DNA of 64,000 nucleotides from Aurantimonas aggregata (GCF_010500835.1 NZ_JAAAMJ010000001.1:1-64000); one strand, 5' to 3'; shown: positions 31,351 through 41,291, numbered from the stretch's first letter. The notes: generated from the letters alone by a model not told the origin. Program-made: numbers and translations.

Positions 31351-32772
31351 ATGTCAAACAAACCCATTCACATCGTTGGCGGCGGTCTCGCCGGCTCGGA
31401 AGCCGCATGGCAAATCGCCGAGCAGGGCGTGCCCGTGGTGCTGCACGAGATGCGCCCCACCCGCGGCACTGAAGCCCACAAGACCGAGCACCTCGCCGAA
31501 CTCGTCTGCTCGAACTCGTTCCGTTCGGACGACGCCGAGTCGAACGCCGTCGGCGTTCTGCACGCCGAGATGCGGCTGGCCGGCTCGCTGATCATGCGCG
31601 CCGCCGATTCCCATCAGGTGCCCGCCGGCGGGGCGTTGGCGGTCGACCGCGACGGATTCGCCGCTGCCGTTACCGCCGCCATCGAGGCACATCCGCTGAT
31701 CCGCATCGAACGCGGCGAGGTCGAGGGGCTGCCTCCGGCGGAATGGGGCTCGTCCATCGTCGCCACCGGGCCGCTGACCGCTCCGGGTCTAGCCGAGTCG
31801 ATACGCGCCGCAACGGGCGCCGACGCGCTGGCATTCTTCGACGCCATCGCGCCGATCGTGCATTTCGATTCGATCGACCTCGACAAGGCCTGGTTCCAGT
31901 CGCGCTACGACAAGATCGGCCCCGGCGGCACCGGCAAGGACTACATCAACTGCCCGCTCGACAAGGAAACCTACGAGCGCTTCGTCGCGGCGCTGGTCGA
32001 GGGTGACCGGGCCGAGTTCAAGGAATGGGAGGGAACGCCCTATTTCGACGGCTGCCTGCCCATCGAGGTGATGGCCGAGCGCGGCCCGGAGACGCTGCGT
32101 CACGGGCCGATGAAGCCGATGGGCCTGACCAATGCGCACCAGCCGGACATCAAGCCCTATGCCGTGGTTCAGCTGCGCCAGGACAATGCGCTGGGCACGC
32201 TCTACAACATCGTCGGTTTCCAGACGAAGCTGAAATACGGCGCCCAGGCCGGCATCTTCCGGATGATCCCGGGGCTCGAGAATGCCGAGTTCGCCCGGCT
32301 CGGCGGCCTGCACCGCAACACCTATCTCAACTCGCCGGTCTTCCTGGACTCCCGCCTCCGCCTGAAGGCGCTGCCGCATGTGCGCTTCGCCGGGCAGATC
32401 ACCGGCTGCGAGGGCTACGTGGAATCGGCCGCGATCGGGCTCGTCGCCGGACGCTTCGCCGCGATGGAGGCACTCGGCGCGGAGATGGCGCCGCCGCCAC
32501 AGACCACCGCGATGGGCGCTCTGCTCGCCCACATCACCGGCGGCCACCTCGCCCACGAGGAAGAAGGCGGCAAGCGCTCCTTCCAGCCGATGAACGTCAA
32601 TTTCGGGCTGTTCCCGCCGCTTGAGCCGGGCACGATCCAGAAGCCGGAAGGCCTGAAGCGTTTCCGCGGCAAGGAGAAATCGGCCGCCCGCAAGAAGGCG
32701 ATGTCGGCCCGGGCGCTAGGCGACTTCGCCGCGTGGCTGTCGCCACAGGCGCTCGCCGACGCGGCCGAATAG
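31351..32772 (+). CDS. trmFO: Methylenetetrahydrofolate--tRNA-(uracil-5-)-methyltransferase
   Basis: This 473-aa FAD protein makes ribothymidine at position 54 of tRNA using methylenetetrahydrofolate. The FAD-binding motif [15 protein letters not shown] is at residues 9-23. Family segments [38 protein letters not shown] and [20 protein letters not shown] are intact. It lies about 70 bases after the sRNA array. A transcript reading through the array could reach it, although the last hairpin should limit that. Confidence 0.96.
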   Translation: MSNKPIHIVGGGLAGSEAAWQIAEQGVPVVLHEMRPTRGTEAHKTEHLAELVCSNSFRSDDAESNAVGVLHAEMRLAGSLIMRAADSHQVPAGGALAVDRDGFAAAVTAAIEAHPLIRIERGEVEGLPPAEWGSSIVATGPLTAPGLAESIRAATGADALAFFDAIAPIVHFDSIDLDKAWFQSRYDKIGPGGTGKDYINCPLDKETYERFVAALVEGDRAEFKEWEGTPYFDGCLPIEVMAERGPETLRHGPMKPMGLTNAHQPDIKPYAVVQLRQDNALGTLYNIVGFQTKLKYGAQAGIFRMIPGLENAEFARLGGLHRNTYLNSPVFLDSRLRLKALPHVRFAGQITGCEGYVESAAIGLVAGRFAAMEALGAEMAPPPQTTAMGALLAHITGGHLAHEEEGGKRSFQPMNVNFGLFPPLEPGTIQKPEGLKRFRGKEKSAARKKAMSARALGDFAAWLSPQALADAAE

Positions 32773-32811
32773 GCGTCGAGCGGCCCCCGGCCTAGGTCGG
32801 CCCGAACCGGC

Positions 32812-34620
32812 TTAAATCGGCTCCCATTCGCTGGCGCGGAAAAACAGGATCACTGTCGCGGCGCTGATGGCGCCGTCATTGCCCTCCTGGATAAGCTGCC
32901 GCAGCACCACGCGGAGCCGCCGCCCGGCGGCTCCCTCCAGATCCAGCACCGGCGGGACAAGTCGCTCAGGCTCGGTCGCAAAGACCGCTTCGGGAAGCTG
33001 CGCGACGGCTGGTGCAAGATCGAACCGATCATCGACGGTCCCGATCCGCACGACGAGCCGGTCCCCCTCGATCCAGGCGACGGGCCCGGCCACGGGAACT
33101 GGCTCCACAGGTGCGTCACCCGCAGCCATCGCCGCGACCGACAGCTCGGTCGTGGCGCGATCGAAGCCGTCGGTTTCGACGATGACACCCGCTGCAGCGG
33201 TAAAGCTTCGGACCGTCTGCAAGGCAGATGGTCGTGACAGGCCGAGCCCCACCATCAGGACGTCGAATGCCGCCGTATCGGTCACCCGCGTCTCCGCCGC
33301 CGCGACACGCTCGCGCAAGGCCGGATCGAGATAGGGTAGCACGCGCGCGATCTGCCCGGCCTCTTCCAGCGCCCGCAGTCGCGATCGCAAGCGCCGCTGC
33401 GCGACCGGATCGCGATCCGCGTCGCTGAGCGTCGCGGCTCCCGCGGCCCCGCCTGCCTCCGCGACGATCAGCGCCGTCTGGCTGCGACCGACGGTACTGG
33501 CTGCGCCCCAGGGTCCGAACGAGGAGAGGGCCAGCAGCACGAGCGGGACACCCGCCATGACGCGAATGTCGCCGCGCAACCGCTTCACCGCCTGCATCGC
33601 GACGACGAGACCGGCAGCCAGGATGCCGAGCGCCAGGTAATAGCGCGGCAGCGTCGCCCCTTCCGCGGCGATGCGGATGGTCGCGGCAATGGCCAGCAGC
33701 ACCAGCGGCACGACGAGGATCGCCACGTAGCTCCGTCCGAACAGCCGGATCGGCGGCGTCGACTCCGAGAGGAAGGGCGCGATCGCGATCCGCAGCGAGA
33801 GGACGAGAAGCGCGAAGAAGGTGACGATCCAGCCGATCTCGTTCGCCGGCAGGCTCGCCGTCGACAGGATCTTCACGGCGTAGAGGTGGAGAACCAGTGC
33901 GGTGACGAGCGCCAGCGGCGCTGCGATCCAGCCCACCATGATCCGGACGCCCGCAACCAGCCGATCCTCCGGTCCCGGCAGGGCTTCGTCGAAACCGGTG
34001 GGCACGCGCCCCAGCGCGAACAGCGGACCGACCAGGGTAAAGGCGGCGACGAAAATGTGCTCATAGGCGTCGCCCGACAGCCCGACCGCGAACAGGAAGC
34101 GGATCATCTCGAGGATCGCCGACAGGCCGAGCGTGAACAGCAGCACCGACAGGAATGCGAGGACGACGCCGACGAAGGTCCACAGCGTATAGGTCCAGAA
34201 GCGCATGCCGTCGCCGCGCCCGACAAACGGCGACAGCGGCACCGCGAGCGTCACGGCCGCGATCAGTGCCGGGGGAAAGATGCCGAAGCGCGGCCCGAAC
34301 CAGACGGCGAAACCGATCACCGCCGACACGGCCAGTGCACCGCCGTGTCGCAGCGGTGCAGCGAGTGAACGCGCCTCGGCCGCGAGCGTCGCCACGACGG
34401 CGCTTGCAGCCGCGCCATAGAGCGAGGCCAGCAGCCAGGGAAAATCCGCTTCGTTTGGGATAAAGCGTTCGCGGACCGCCAGGTTGGACAACAGGGAAAT
34501 CGCGACGATCAGCAGGGTCGCCACCGGGAAACGCGCCGCGGCCGTTCCCGCACCGCGCGCCAGCGCCGCCGTCAGGCGCCTGATTCGTGCCGATCCTGTG
34601 GGGACCATCCCGCTCGCCAT
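32812..34620 (-). CDS. DUF4153 multi-pass membrane protein
   Basis: This 602-aa protein has about twelve hydrophobic segments in its first two-thirds and a soluble C-terminal third of about 200 residues ending near the membrane-free tail. The FWTYTLWTFVGVVLAFLSVLLFTLGLSAIL segment region is characteristic of DUF4153 proteins. The function is unknown. It is convergent with trmFO and starts just after the squalene-synthase-like gene on the same strand, 51 bases downstream of it, so the two may share a transcript. Confidence 0.82.
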   Translation of the reverse strand: MASGMVPTGSARIRRLTAALARGAGTAAARFPVATLLIVAISLLSNLAVRERFIPNEADFPWLLASLYGAAASAVVATLAAEARSLAAPLRHGGALAVSAVIGFAVWFGPRFGIFPPALIAAVTLAVPLSPFVGRGDGMRFWTYTLWTFVGVVLAFLSVLLFTLGLSAILEMIRFLFAVGLSGDAYEHIFVAAFTLVGPLFALGRVPTGFDEALPGPEDRLVAGVRIMVGWIAAPLALVTALVLHLYAVKILSTASLPANEIGWIVTFFALLVLSLRIAIAPFLSESTPPIRLFGRSYVAILVVPLVLLAIAATIRIAAEGATLPRYYLALGILAAGLVVAMQAVKRLRGDIRVMAGVPLVLLALSSFGPWGAASTVGRSQTALIVAEAGGAAGAATLSDADRDPVAQRRLRSRLRALEEAGQIARVLPYLDPALRERVAAAETRVTDTAAFDVLMVGLGLSRPSALQTVRSFTAAAGVIVETDGFDRATTELSVAAMAAGDAPVEPVPVAGPVAWIEGDRLVVRIGTVDDRFDLAPAVAQLPEAVFATEPERLVPPVLDLEGAAGRRLRVVLRQLIQEGNDGAISAATVILFFRASEWEPI

Positions 34621-34671
34621 CCTGACAGCCTGTCCTTCCGGCCGGTCCCCGCGGACCGGTCCTGTTCGGTC

Positions 34672-35505
34672 CTAGCGCCGCATCCAGCGCCAGTAGTCGA
34701 AACTCTTGCGCAGCGCCGCGATCTGGACCGGGCGCTCGAGCGCCCCGGGCCCAGCCGCTTCGATCCGGTCGAGATATCGGGCGGCGAGAATGGCCGGCAG
34801 GAAAGCCGGGCGAAGGGCGAGCGGCATCCCGGCGGCATGCGACTGGAATGCCGCGATGTGCTCCCTGCCGAGAGCGACCATCGCCGCGATCGCGCGCGCT
34901 GCGGGTTCCCTGTCGCCGCGCAGCAGTTCTTCCGTCGTACAGCCCGCCGCCTGCAATAGGTCGCCCGGCAGGAACACTTGGCCCCGCGCGCGGTGGATGG
35001 GCAGGAGCAGCAGCGTTCCGGCGACCAACTGCGCCACACCCGCATGTCCCGCAGCATTCGCCGCATCGCCCGCCTCGTCCCGCGACAGCACCAGGCTCGC
35101 CAGCATGATCAGGGCCGACGCCGTCTCGCCGGCATAGGCCTCGTAGGCCTCCCGGGACGGCATCGGGTCGTCGTAGAGATCGAAGATCCGCGCCTCGAGC
35201 ATGCGGTCGAAGGCATCGCGCGGCAGCTGATGGCGATCGATCGTCTCCAGCAGCGCCGCCGCCACCGGGTTGGCCGCCGCCTCGCCGGGCGACGCACCTT
35301 CTATCGTGTCGCGCCACCATTGCAGCCGGATCTCGCCGGGCAGCGGCTGGCTGACCTGCTCGCGCACCCGCGCCACTTCATAGTTGAAGGCGTACAGCGC
35401 TGCGAGATCGCCCCTCGCCTCGGCCGGCGCGAAGGCCAGCGAGAGCGCGCGGTCGCGGTCGTGCGTTTCGACCAGGCGCAGGCACTCGGCGGCGTCGGCG
35501 TTCAT
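34672..35505 (-). CDS. Squalene/phytoene synthase family protein, NDUFAF6-like
   Basis: This 277-aa protein of the trans-isoprenyl diphosphate synthase fold opens with the DRDRALSLAFAPAEARGDLAALYAFNYEVARV segment. It keeps an RLQWWRDTI motif where true synthases have their aspartate-rich site, and a weak YDDPMPS region. That pattern fits the NDUFAF6-like branch, whose mitochondrial member is a complex I assembly factor, rather than carotenoid enzymes. No carotenoid genes are nearby. The next gene upstream is an NDUFAF3-like protein. Enzyme activity is doubtful and has not been shown from sequence. Confidence 0.85.
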   Translation of the reverse strand: MNADAAECLRLVETHDRDRALSLAFAPAEARGDLAALYAFNYEVARVREQVSQPLPGEIRLQWWRDTIEGASPGEAAANPVAAALLETIDRHQLPRDAFDRMLEARIFDLYDDPMPSREAYEAYAGETASALIMLASLVLSRDEAGDAANAAGHAGVAQLVAGTLLLLPIHRARGQVFLPGDLLQAAGCTTEELLRGDREPAARAIAAMVALGREHIAAFQSHAAGMPLALRPAFLPAILAARYLDRIEAAGPGALERPVQIAALRKSFDYWRWMRR

Positions 35506-35541
35506 GCCGTACGGCTCCCGGGAGTCAACGAGGCGCGCGCC

Positions 35542-35931
35542 TCAATCCACCGCGATGAGAGCGGCGGCCACCGGCCGGCCCTCGGAGAGCATGATGTTGA
35601 ACGTTCGAACCGCGGCGCCCGTCGACATCGGATCGCAGGAGATGCCGGCCTGGCGCAGGCGATCGGCGAGCGCCGGCGGCAGTCGCCGGATGTCGCGGCC
35701 GGTGCCGAACAGGAGAAACCGGATGCCATCGGCCTCTTCGAACACCTTGAGCAGCCGCTCGCCGTGGAAGGGCTGCTCGGCCGTCGCGTCCCAGCCATAG
35801 ATCCCGGATGGCAGGCAGAGGATCGAGCCGCGATGCGACATGTCGGCAAAGCGAAAGCCGCCATTGCCATACGCCTCGATGGGTGCCCGCCCGGGGAAAT
35901 GGGCGGCACGGATTTCGATCCCAGGCGCCAT
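35542..35931 (-). CDS. Mth938-like domain protein, NDUFAF3 homologue
   Basis: This 129-aa protein of the Mth938-like (former DUF498) family has the conserved core FGTGRDIRRLPPALADRLRQ, then GISCDPMSTGAAVRTFNIM near the C-terminus. The human member NDUFAF3 takes part in complex I assembly. In alphaproteobacteria the gene typically sits beside secDF and yajC, as here (seven bases after secDF). Together with the NDUFAF6-like gene it suggests a small bacterial complex I assembly module. Confidence 0.9.
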   Translation of the reverse strand: MAPGIEIRAAHFPGRAPIEAYGNGGFRFADMSHRGSILCLPSGIYGWDATAEQPFHGERLLKVFEEADGIRFLLFGTGRDIRRLPPALADRLRQAGISCDPMSTGAAVRTFNIMLSEGRPVAAALIAVD

Positions 35932-35938
35932 CCGGCGG

Positions 35939-38503
35939 TCAGGCCTTGCCTGCTGCCGAACCCGCGCGCTCGGCTTCCTCTTCTTCCTTCTTCGCCGCGA
36001 AATCCGCCGGGCGCAGCTTGAAGAAGATCAGCACCGGCGCCGCCACGAAGATTGTCGACAGCGCGCCGACCCCGACGCCGAACAGCATCGACGCGACGAA
36101 GGAACGGATCACCTCCCCACCGAAGATGAACAAAGCGAGCAGTGCCAGGAGGGTCGTCAACGTCGTCATGACGGTTCGCGCCAGCATCTCGTTGTCCGAG
36201 AGGTCGAGCAGCTCGCCGATCGGCATCTTCTTGAAGCGCCGGAGGTTCTCGCGGATTCGGTCGTAGATGACGACAGTGTCGTTCAGCGAGTAGCCGACGA
36301 TAGTCAGGATCGCCGCAACGGTCGACAGGTTGAACTCCAGCTGGGTCACCGCGAGGAAGCCCAACGTCAGGATCACGTCGTTGATCGTCGCAATGATCGC
36401 ACCGACCGCGAACTGCCACTCGAAGCGGATCCAGACATATACGAGGATGGCGAACAGCGCGGCGAGGACCCCGGTCACCGCCGCCCATGCCAGCTCGCCA
36501 GACACGGTCGGACCGACGACCTCGGTCCGCCGAAAATCGTAGTCGTCGCCAAGCGCCTGCTGCGCGGACTGGACGAGCGCCGCCTGAGCCGTATCGCCAC
36601 CCTCGGCCGTGCCGAAGCGAACGAGAGCTTCGGTCTCGGATCCGAACTCCTGGACCTGGCTTTCGACGATGCCGACCGCGTTGAGCCGCTCGCGGATGTC
36701 GCCGACATCGGCGGTTCCGGATTTCGCCTGAACCTCGATCACCGTGCCGCCGGTGAAATCGATGCCGAAGTTCAGTCCCGCCGTGAACAGCATGACGATG
36801 GAAGCAAGGCACAGGAAGATCGACAGGGCGAAGACCTGCAGGCGGACCTTCATGAAGCGGATCGCGGTCACGTCCGGGACAAGCTTGATGAAGCCGCGCG
36901 GCAACTGCTTCGGCCGACGCCGCCGCACCCATTCCGAAGCGAGCAGCCGCGTCAGGGTAAAAGCAGTGAAGACCGTGGTGACGATGCCGATGGCCAGCGT
37001 CACGGCGAAACCGCGAACCGGGCCGGAGCCGAGGAAGAACAGGACGACGGCTGCGATCAGCGTCGTGATGTTGGCGTCGACGATCGTGCCGAGCGCCTTC
37101 TGAAAGCCGGTGTCGATCGACTGGATCACCGACCGACCCTGGCGCCGCTCGTCGCGGATGCGTTCGAAGATGAGGACGTTGGAATCGACCGCCATGCCGA
37201 CGGTCAGCACGATGCCGGCGATGCCGGGCAAGGTCAGGGTCGCGCCGATGACGGTCAGGATAGCGAAGAGGATCAGGACGTTGGCGATCAGCGCAATGTT
37301 CGCCAATACGCCGAGGAAACCGTAGGCCGCCAGCATGAAGACGACGACGAGGATTGCCCCGATGACGCCCGCCGTCTCGCCGGCCGCGATCGAGTCGGCG
37401 CCGAGGCCGGGTCCGACCGTCCGCTCCTCGATGATGTTCAGCGTCGCCGGCAGCGCGCCGGCGCGCAGCAGCACCGAGAGATCGTTGGCGGTCTGGACGG
37501 TGAAATTGCCGCTGATCTGCGCCTGGCCGCCGAGGATCGGCTCGCGGATGTTCGGCGCCGACAGCACCTGCTCGTCGAGCACGATGGCGAAGGGGCTGCC
37601 GACGTTCTGCTGCGTGACGGCGCCGAAACGCTGGGCGCCCTGGCTGTCGAAGCGGATGTTGACGACCGGCTGGTTGGTCTGGCTGTCGAAGCCCGCCTGG
37701 GCGTCCGTCAGGTTCTCGCCGGAGACCATGATCTGGCGCTGTACCAGGATCGGCAGCGGCGGATTGTCGTTGGTGTAGAGAAGTTCCGAACCCGCGGGCG
37801 GCCGCGTGCCGCGCGCCACCTCGTCCGCCGAGGCGGACTGATCGACGAGACGGAAGCTCAGCTTGGCGGTCTGGTTCAGCAGCGACTTCAGCCGCTGCGG
37901 ATCCTCCAGACCCGGCACCTGCACCATGATCCGGTCGTCGCCCTGGCGCTGGATCAGCGGCTCGGTGGTGCCCAGCTCGTCGACGCGGCGCCGCACCACC
38001 TCGATCGACTGCGCGACGGCGTTGGTCAGCCGGTAGTTCACGCCCGCATCGGTAAGCGTCAGCGTGATGACGCCCGGCTGCGGCTGCGCCAAATCAACCT
38101 CGGCAACGGAGGCGGTCCCCATCATGCCCGACGACAGAGGCGTCGCCAGAGGCTGGAGCGCTTCGATCGCAGCGTCGGCCTGCGCCGGATCACGCAACCG
38201 GACGGTAACGGTGGTTCCCGTGTCGGAGAGGCCCGCGTAGCCGATGCGCGCGGTGCGCAACGTCTGGCGCGCGTCGTCGCTCAGCGTCTGGACGCGCTCG
38301 CCCTGCAGTGACTGCCGGTCGATCTCGAGCAGGATATAGGATCCGCCCTGAAGATCGAGGCCGAGCGTCACCTGCTGCTTGGGTACGAACGAGGGCAGCT
38401 GATCGAGCATCTGCCGCGGGAAGAAGTTTGGGGCCGCATAGAGAATGCCGACGGCCACCATCAGCAGGACGAGAAACTTCTTCCAGGGCGAGAAATACAG
38501 CAT
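35939..38503 (-). CDS. secDF: Protein translocase subunit SecDF (fused)
   Basis: This 854-aa fusion of SecD and SecF uses the proton gradient to pull exported proteins across the membrane. The SecD half has the first helix, the periplasmic P1 domain (LGLDLQGGSYILLEID) and GMAVDSNVLIFERIRDE. The SecF half begins near residue 550 and has FGIDFTGGTVIEVQ and GYSLNDTVVIYDRIREN. Twelve membrane helices are expected. Fusion is common in Hyphomicrobiales. It lies 134 bases after yajC on the same strand. Confidence 0.97.
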   Translation of the reverse strand: MLYFSPWKKFLVLLMVAVGILYAAPNFFPRQMLDQLPSFVPKQQVTLGLDLQGGSYILLEIDRQSLQGERVQTLSDDARQTLRTARIGYAGLSDTGTTVTVRLRDPAQADAAIEALQPLATPLSSGMMGTASVAEVDLAQPQPGVITLTLTDAGVNYRLTNAVAQSIEVVRRRVDELGTTEPLIQRQGDDRIMVQVPGLEDPQRLKSLLNQTAKLSFRLVDQSASADEVARGTRPPAGSELLYTNDNPPLPILVQRQIMVSGENLTDAQAGFDSQTNQPVVNIRFDSQGAQRFGAVTQQNVGSPFAIVLDEQVLSAPNIREPILGGQAQISGNFTVQTANDLSVLLRAGALPATLNIIEERTVGPGLGADSIAAGETAGVIGAILVVVFMLAAYGFLGVLANIALIANVLILFAILTVIGATLTLPGIAGIVLTVGMAVDSNVLIFERIRDERRQGRSVIQSIDTGFQKALGTIVDANITTLIAAVVLFFLGSGPVRGFAVTLAIGIVTTVFTAFTLTRLLASEWVRRRRPKQLPRGFIKLVPDVTAIRFMKVRLQVFALSIFLCLASIVMLFTAGLNFGIDFTGGTVIEVQAKSGTADVGDIRERLNAVGIVESQVQEFGSETEALVRFGTAEGGDTAQAALVQSAQQALGDDYDFRRTEVVGPTVSGELAWAAVTGVLAALFAILVYVWIRFEWQFAVGAIIATINDVILTLGFLAVTQLEFNLSTVAAILTIVGYSLNDTVVIYDRIRENLRRFKKMPIGELLDLSDNEMLARTVMTTLTTLLALLALFIFGGEVIRSFVASMLFGVGVGALSTIFVAAPVLIFFKLRPADFAAKKEEEEAERAGSAAGKA

Positions 38504-38637
38504 AGGGATCCAAGCGGGTCGACGGACGTGCGGGTGGCAGCGTCCGTCCGTGGCATTCCGTCCACACGGTCGGCAAGTGCCGAGGCCGAGACATAGTCGA
38601 AGCTACGGCATCGGCGCCGTATCCTCAACAATCACGG

Positions 38638-38979
38638 CTATTTGGTGTTGGCAGCCGCCGGCTCGCCCTTGACCCGGACGTCGCTGACCATGGTCTGCAG
38701 CACCCGGACGCGGACCTGCTCCGAGATCTGGACCTCGAGTTCACCGTTATCCATGACCTTCGTCACCTTGGCGATGATGCCGCCGCCGGTGACGACCGTG
38801 TCGCCGCGACGGATGTTGCTCAGCATCGCCTCGCGCTTCTTCATCGCCGTGCGCTGCGGCCGGATGATGAGGAAATACATGATGGCGAAGACGGCGACGA
38901 AGGGCAGCACGCTGATCAGGAGATCGCTTCCACCGGCAGCGGAAACGCCGCTCTGCGCGAAAGCCTCGGACACGAACAT
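38638..38979 (-). CDS. yajC: Preprotein translocase subunit YajC
   Basis: This 113-aa single-span protein associates with SecDF. The membrane helix (LLISVLPFVAVFAIMYFLII) is followed by the RPQRTAMKKREAMLSNIRRGD signature and the GGIIAKVTKV beta segment. I chose the ATG at 38979, giving the usual SEAFAQ lead; a longer frame upstream runs into the divergent ATPase gene and is not supported. Confidence 0.95.
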   Translation of the reverse strand: MFVSEAFAQSGVSAAGGSDLLISVLPFVAVFAIMYFLIIRPQRTAMKKREAMLSNIRRGDTVVTGGGIIAKVTKVMDNGELEVQISEQVRVRVLQTMVSDVRVKGEPAAANTK

Positions 38980-39109
38980 CGGGAACCTCTTCGGAATCGA
39001 GGGCGGGAAGCCCTTTACGGAGTGCGCGGAATATACGAACGGTCGCCCCGAATGCAACAAGGCGTCCGTTTCACGCGACGGACATAGCCCAGGACTGATC
39101 GAAGACGCC

Positions 39110-39994
39110 ATGGATGTCGAAGAATTTGCCCGGCTGCGGGAGACGATGGAGCGCATTGCCGCCAGCCTCGAGCGGCTTGCTCCCTCGCCGCCCCAGGCAC
39201 CGGACTTTGCTGCTGCCGACTGCTTCGTGTTCGAGCCGCCGGCGGGCCTCGTGCCGGTCCAGATGGTCAACCGCGTGCCGATCGAACTGCTCAAGGGCGT
39301 CGACCGCTCGCGCGACATCCTGCTCGACAACACGTCACGCTTCGCGCGCGGGCTGCCCGCCAACAACGTCCTGCTGTGGGGCGCCCGCGGCATGGGCAAG
39401 TCGTCGCTGGTGAAGGCCGCCCATGCTTCGGTGAACGCGTCGCTGCCCGCCGGCAAGCCGCGGCTGAAGCTGATCGAGATCCACCGCGAGGACGTCGACG
39501 ACCTGCCGCGCCTGATGGGCTTCGTGCGTGCCGCGCCCTACCCGTTCCTGCTGTTCTGCGACGACCTTTCCTTCGACATCGGCGATTCGTCGTACAAGTC
39601 GCTGAAGGCAGCACTGGAAGGTGGTGTCGAAGGACGACCGGCGAACGTCCTGTTCTACGCGACGTCCAACCGCCGGCACCTGCTGCCGCGTGACATGATC
39701 GAGAACGAGCGCTCGACGGCGATCAATCCGGCCGAGGCGGTGGAGGAAAAGGTCTCGCTGTCGGACCGATTCGGCCTATGGCTCGGCTTTCACCGATGCA
39801 GCCAGGATGATTATCTGGCGATGATCGACGGTTATCTTTCAGCCTACGGCATCGAGGCCGACCAGGCCGCCGTGCACCACGAAGCGCTGGAATGGTCGAC
39901 GACCCGCGGCAGTCGGTCCGGCCGCGTCGCCTTCCAGTTCGTCCAGGACCTCGCCGGTCGGATGGGCCGGACGCTCGACGCGCCGGCAGCCTGA
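39110..39994 (+). CDS. DUF815 family AAA ATPase
   Basis: This 294-aa ATPase has Walker A GARGMGKS at residues 91-98, Walker B LLFCDDLSFD, and the diagnostic LLDNTSRFARGLPANNVLLWG and VLFYATSNRRHLLPRD segments of the DUF815 family. Its role is unknown. The start is the ATG at 39110, since the in-frame upstream sequence is antisense to yajC. It is divergent from yajC and convergent with the LytM gene. The same neighbours (yajC, LytM lipoprotein) recur across alphaproteobacteria. Confidence 0.9.
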   Translation: MDVEEFARLRETMERIAASLERLAPSPPQAPDFAAADCFVFEPPAGLVPVQMVNRVPIELLKGVDRSRDILLDNTSRFARGLPANNVLLWGARGMGKSSLVKAAHASVNASLPAGKPRLKLIEIHREDVDDLPRLMGFVRAAPYPFLLFCDDLSFDIGDSSYKSLKAALEGGVEGRPANVLFYATSNRRHLLPRDMIENERSTAINPAEAVEEKVSLSDRFGLWLGFHRCSQDDYLAMIDGYLSAYGIEADQAAVHHEALEWSTTRGSRSGRVAFQFVQDLAGRMGRTLDAPAA

Positions 39995-40002
39995 AACAAA
40001 GA

Positions 40003-40038
40003 GGCCCGGTTCCTCCCCTGGTGGAGCGGAACCGGGCC
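40003..40038. terminator. Shared terminator of the DUF815 and LytM genes
   Basis: An 11-bp perfect stem (ggcccggttcc/ggaaccgggcc) with a 14-base loop lies between the two convergent genes, 8 bases after the ATPase stop and 20 after the LytM stop. It is flanked by aaacaaa on the left, which gives TTTGTTT in the minus-strand RNA. Confidence 0.75.
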
Positions 40039-40058
40039 GAACGCCTGGAGGTCGGCGT

Positions 40059-41291
40059 TTACTGGAGGAACTTGGTCGGATCGACGGGGGTCGAATCCTT
40101 GCGAACCTCGAAGTGCAGGACTGGAACGTCCGTGTCCCCGCTCATGCCGGACTTGGCGACTTCCTGGCCCCGCTTGACGGTCGCGCCGCGCTGCACCGAG
40201 AGCGTATCGGCATGTCCGTAGACGGTGACCATGCCGTTGTCGTGCTTGACCAGCACCGTGTTGCCGAATTCCTTCAGGCCGTCGCCGGCATAGATCACGA
40301 CGCCGTTCTCGGCGGCCTTCACCGAGGTGCCGCGTGGCACCGAGATGTTCAGGCCGTCGTTGCGGCGCGAGCCCACCTTCTCGCCGAAGCGATTGACGAC
40401 GCGGCCCTGGACCGGCCAGCGGAACTGGCTGATGCCGGTGGAGGTCGGCGCGATGGCGGCCACCTGCTGCTCGGCTTCCTGCGCCACCGTGCTGGTGGGT
40501 GCGGCGGCCGGTGCTGCGGGCGCGGCGGCCTGTTCGGTGGACGGGCGGCCGGATTTCTCGGCCGTCGCCGGCGGCGTGTAGGCGACCGGCGTTACCGCCG
40601 GCTTGGTCTTCTCCGTCGGGGTCTGCGTCGCCGCGGCAGCCGGCTGGTTGCTGGCGACCTGTGTCGGGGCAGAGCCGCCTCCCGGCACGGTCAGCGACTG
40701 GCCGATGCGAATCGAATCGTCGCTAAGGCCGTTGGCCTGCTTCAACGCGCTGACGGATGTCCCGGTGCGACGGGCGATCGCGGCGAGCGTATCGCCGGAA
40801 CTCACCGTCACCGAACCGCCCTGAGCCGACGACGCGGTACGCTGGTCGTTCGAGGGGCGGCGCTGCGGGGCCGACATCTGGGATGCCTGTGCCTGCAGCG
40901 TCGAGGGCGGCGCTCCGCGGTTGGCGTCGCTGGCGCCGACCGGCGCTGCGGCCATCGACGTCGAGCCGGCATTCGAGCCGTAGTTCGGCGCGGGCGGCGG
41001 CGGCAGAGATCCGCTCTGCACCGACGGCGTCGCGGCGCTGGCGCCGTAGGTCGGGGTCTGCTGGTAGGCTGGCGTGCCGATGGCGCCGGTGTTCAGCTGG
41101 TCGACGCCGCCCGGGTAGGGCTGCGCGGCAGCAGTCTGGGTCATCCCCGCCCGCGGCACCGCTCCGGTGTAGAAGCCGTCGTCGAATCGAGCCACGTCGG
41201 AGCTGCATCCGGCCGCGAGGCCCGCCAGGGCAACCATCGCAGCGGAACGCACCATACGGAGCCGTAGAGGTTTCAGCACATCGATACGCAT
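40059..41291 (-). CDS. LysM plus degenerate LytM (M23-like) lipoprotein, NlpD/DipM type
   Basis: This 410-aa predicted lipoprotein has lipobox LAAGC (Cys29). A disordered Ser/Pro/Gln-rich stretch, one LysM peptidoglycan-binding domain (VSSGDTLAAIARRTGTSVSALKQ) and a C-terminal LytM domain follow. The LytM zinc site is broken: the first His and the Asp of the HxxxD motif are both Asn (RRNDGLNISV), and the first His of the HxH motif is Val (VLHFEV). Such degenerate LytM factors activate amidases or organise septal wall hydrolysis rather than cut peptidoglycan. It follows surE-pcm, the same order as E. coli surE-pcm-nlpD. I used the ATG at 41291. Confidence 0.9.
   Translation of the reverse strand: MRIDVLKPLRLRMVRSAAMVALAGLAAGCSSDVARFDDGFYTGAVPRAGMTQTAAAQPYPGGVDQLNTGAIGTPAYQQTPTYGASAATPSVQSGSLPPPPAPNYGSNAGSTSMAAAPVGASDANRGAPPSTLQAQASQMSAPQRRPSNDQRTASSAQGGSVTVSSGDTLAAIARRTGTSVSALKQANGLSDDSIRIGQSLTVPGGGSAPTQVASNQPAAAATQTPTEKTKPAVTPVAYTPPATAEKSGRPSTEQAAAPAAPAAAPTSTVAQEAEQQVAAIAPTSTGISQFRWPVQGRVVNRFGEKVGSRRNDGLNISVPRGTSVKAAENGVVIYAGDGLKEFGNTVLVKHDNGMVTVYGHADTLSVQRGATVKRGQEVAKSGMSGDTDVPVLHFEVRKDSTPVDPTKFLQ

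Noticed and set aside
31070-31472. Small open frames on both strands across the sRNA array
   Set aside because: They arise from the GC-rich hairpins, have no homology that I recognise, and their frames do not follow the units.
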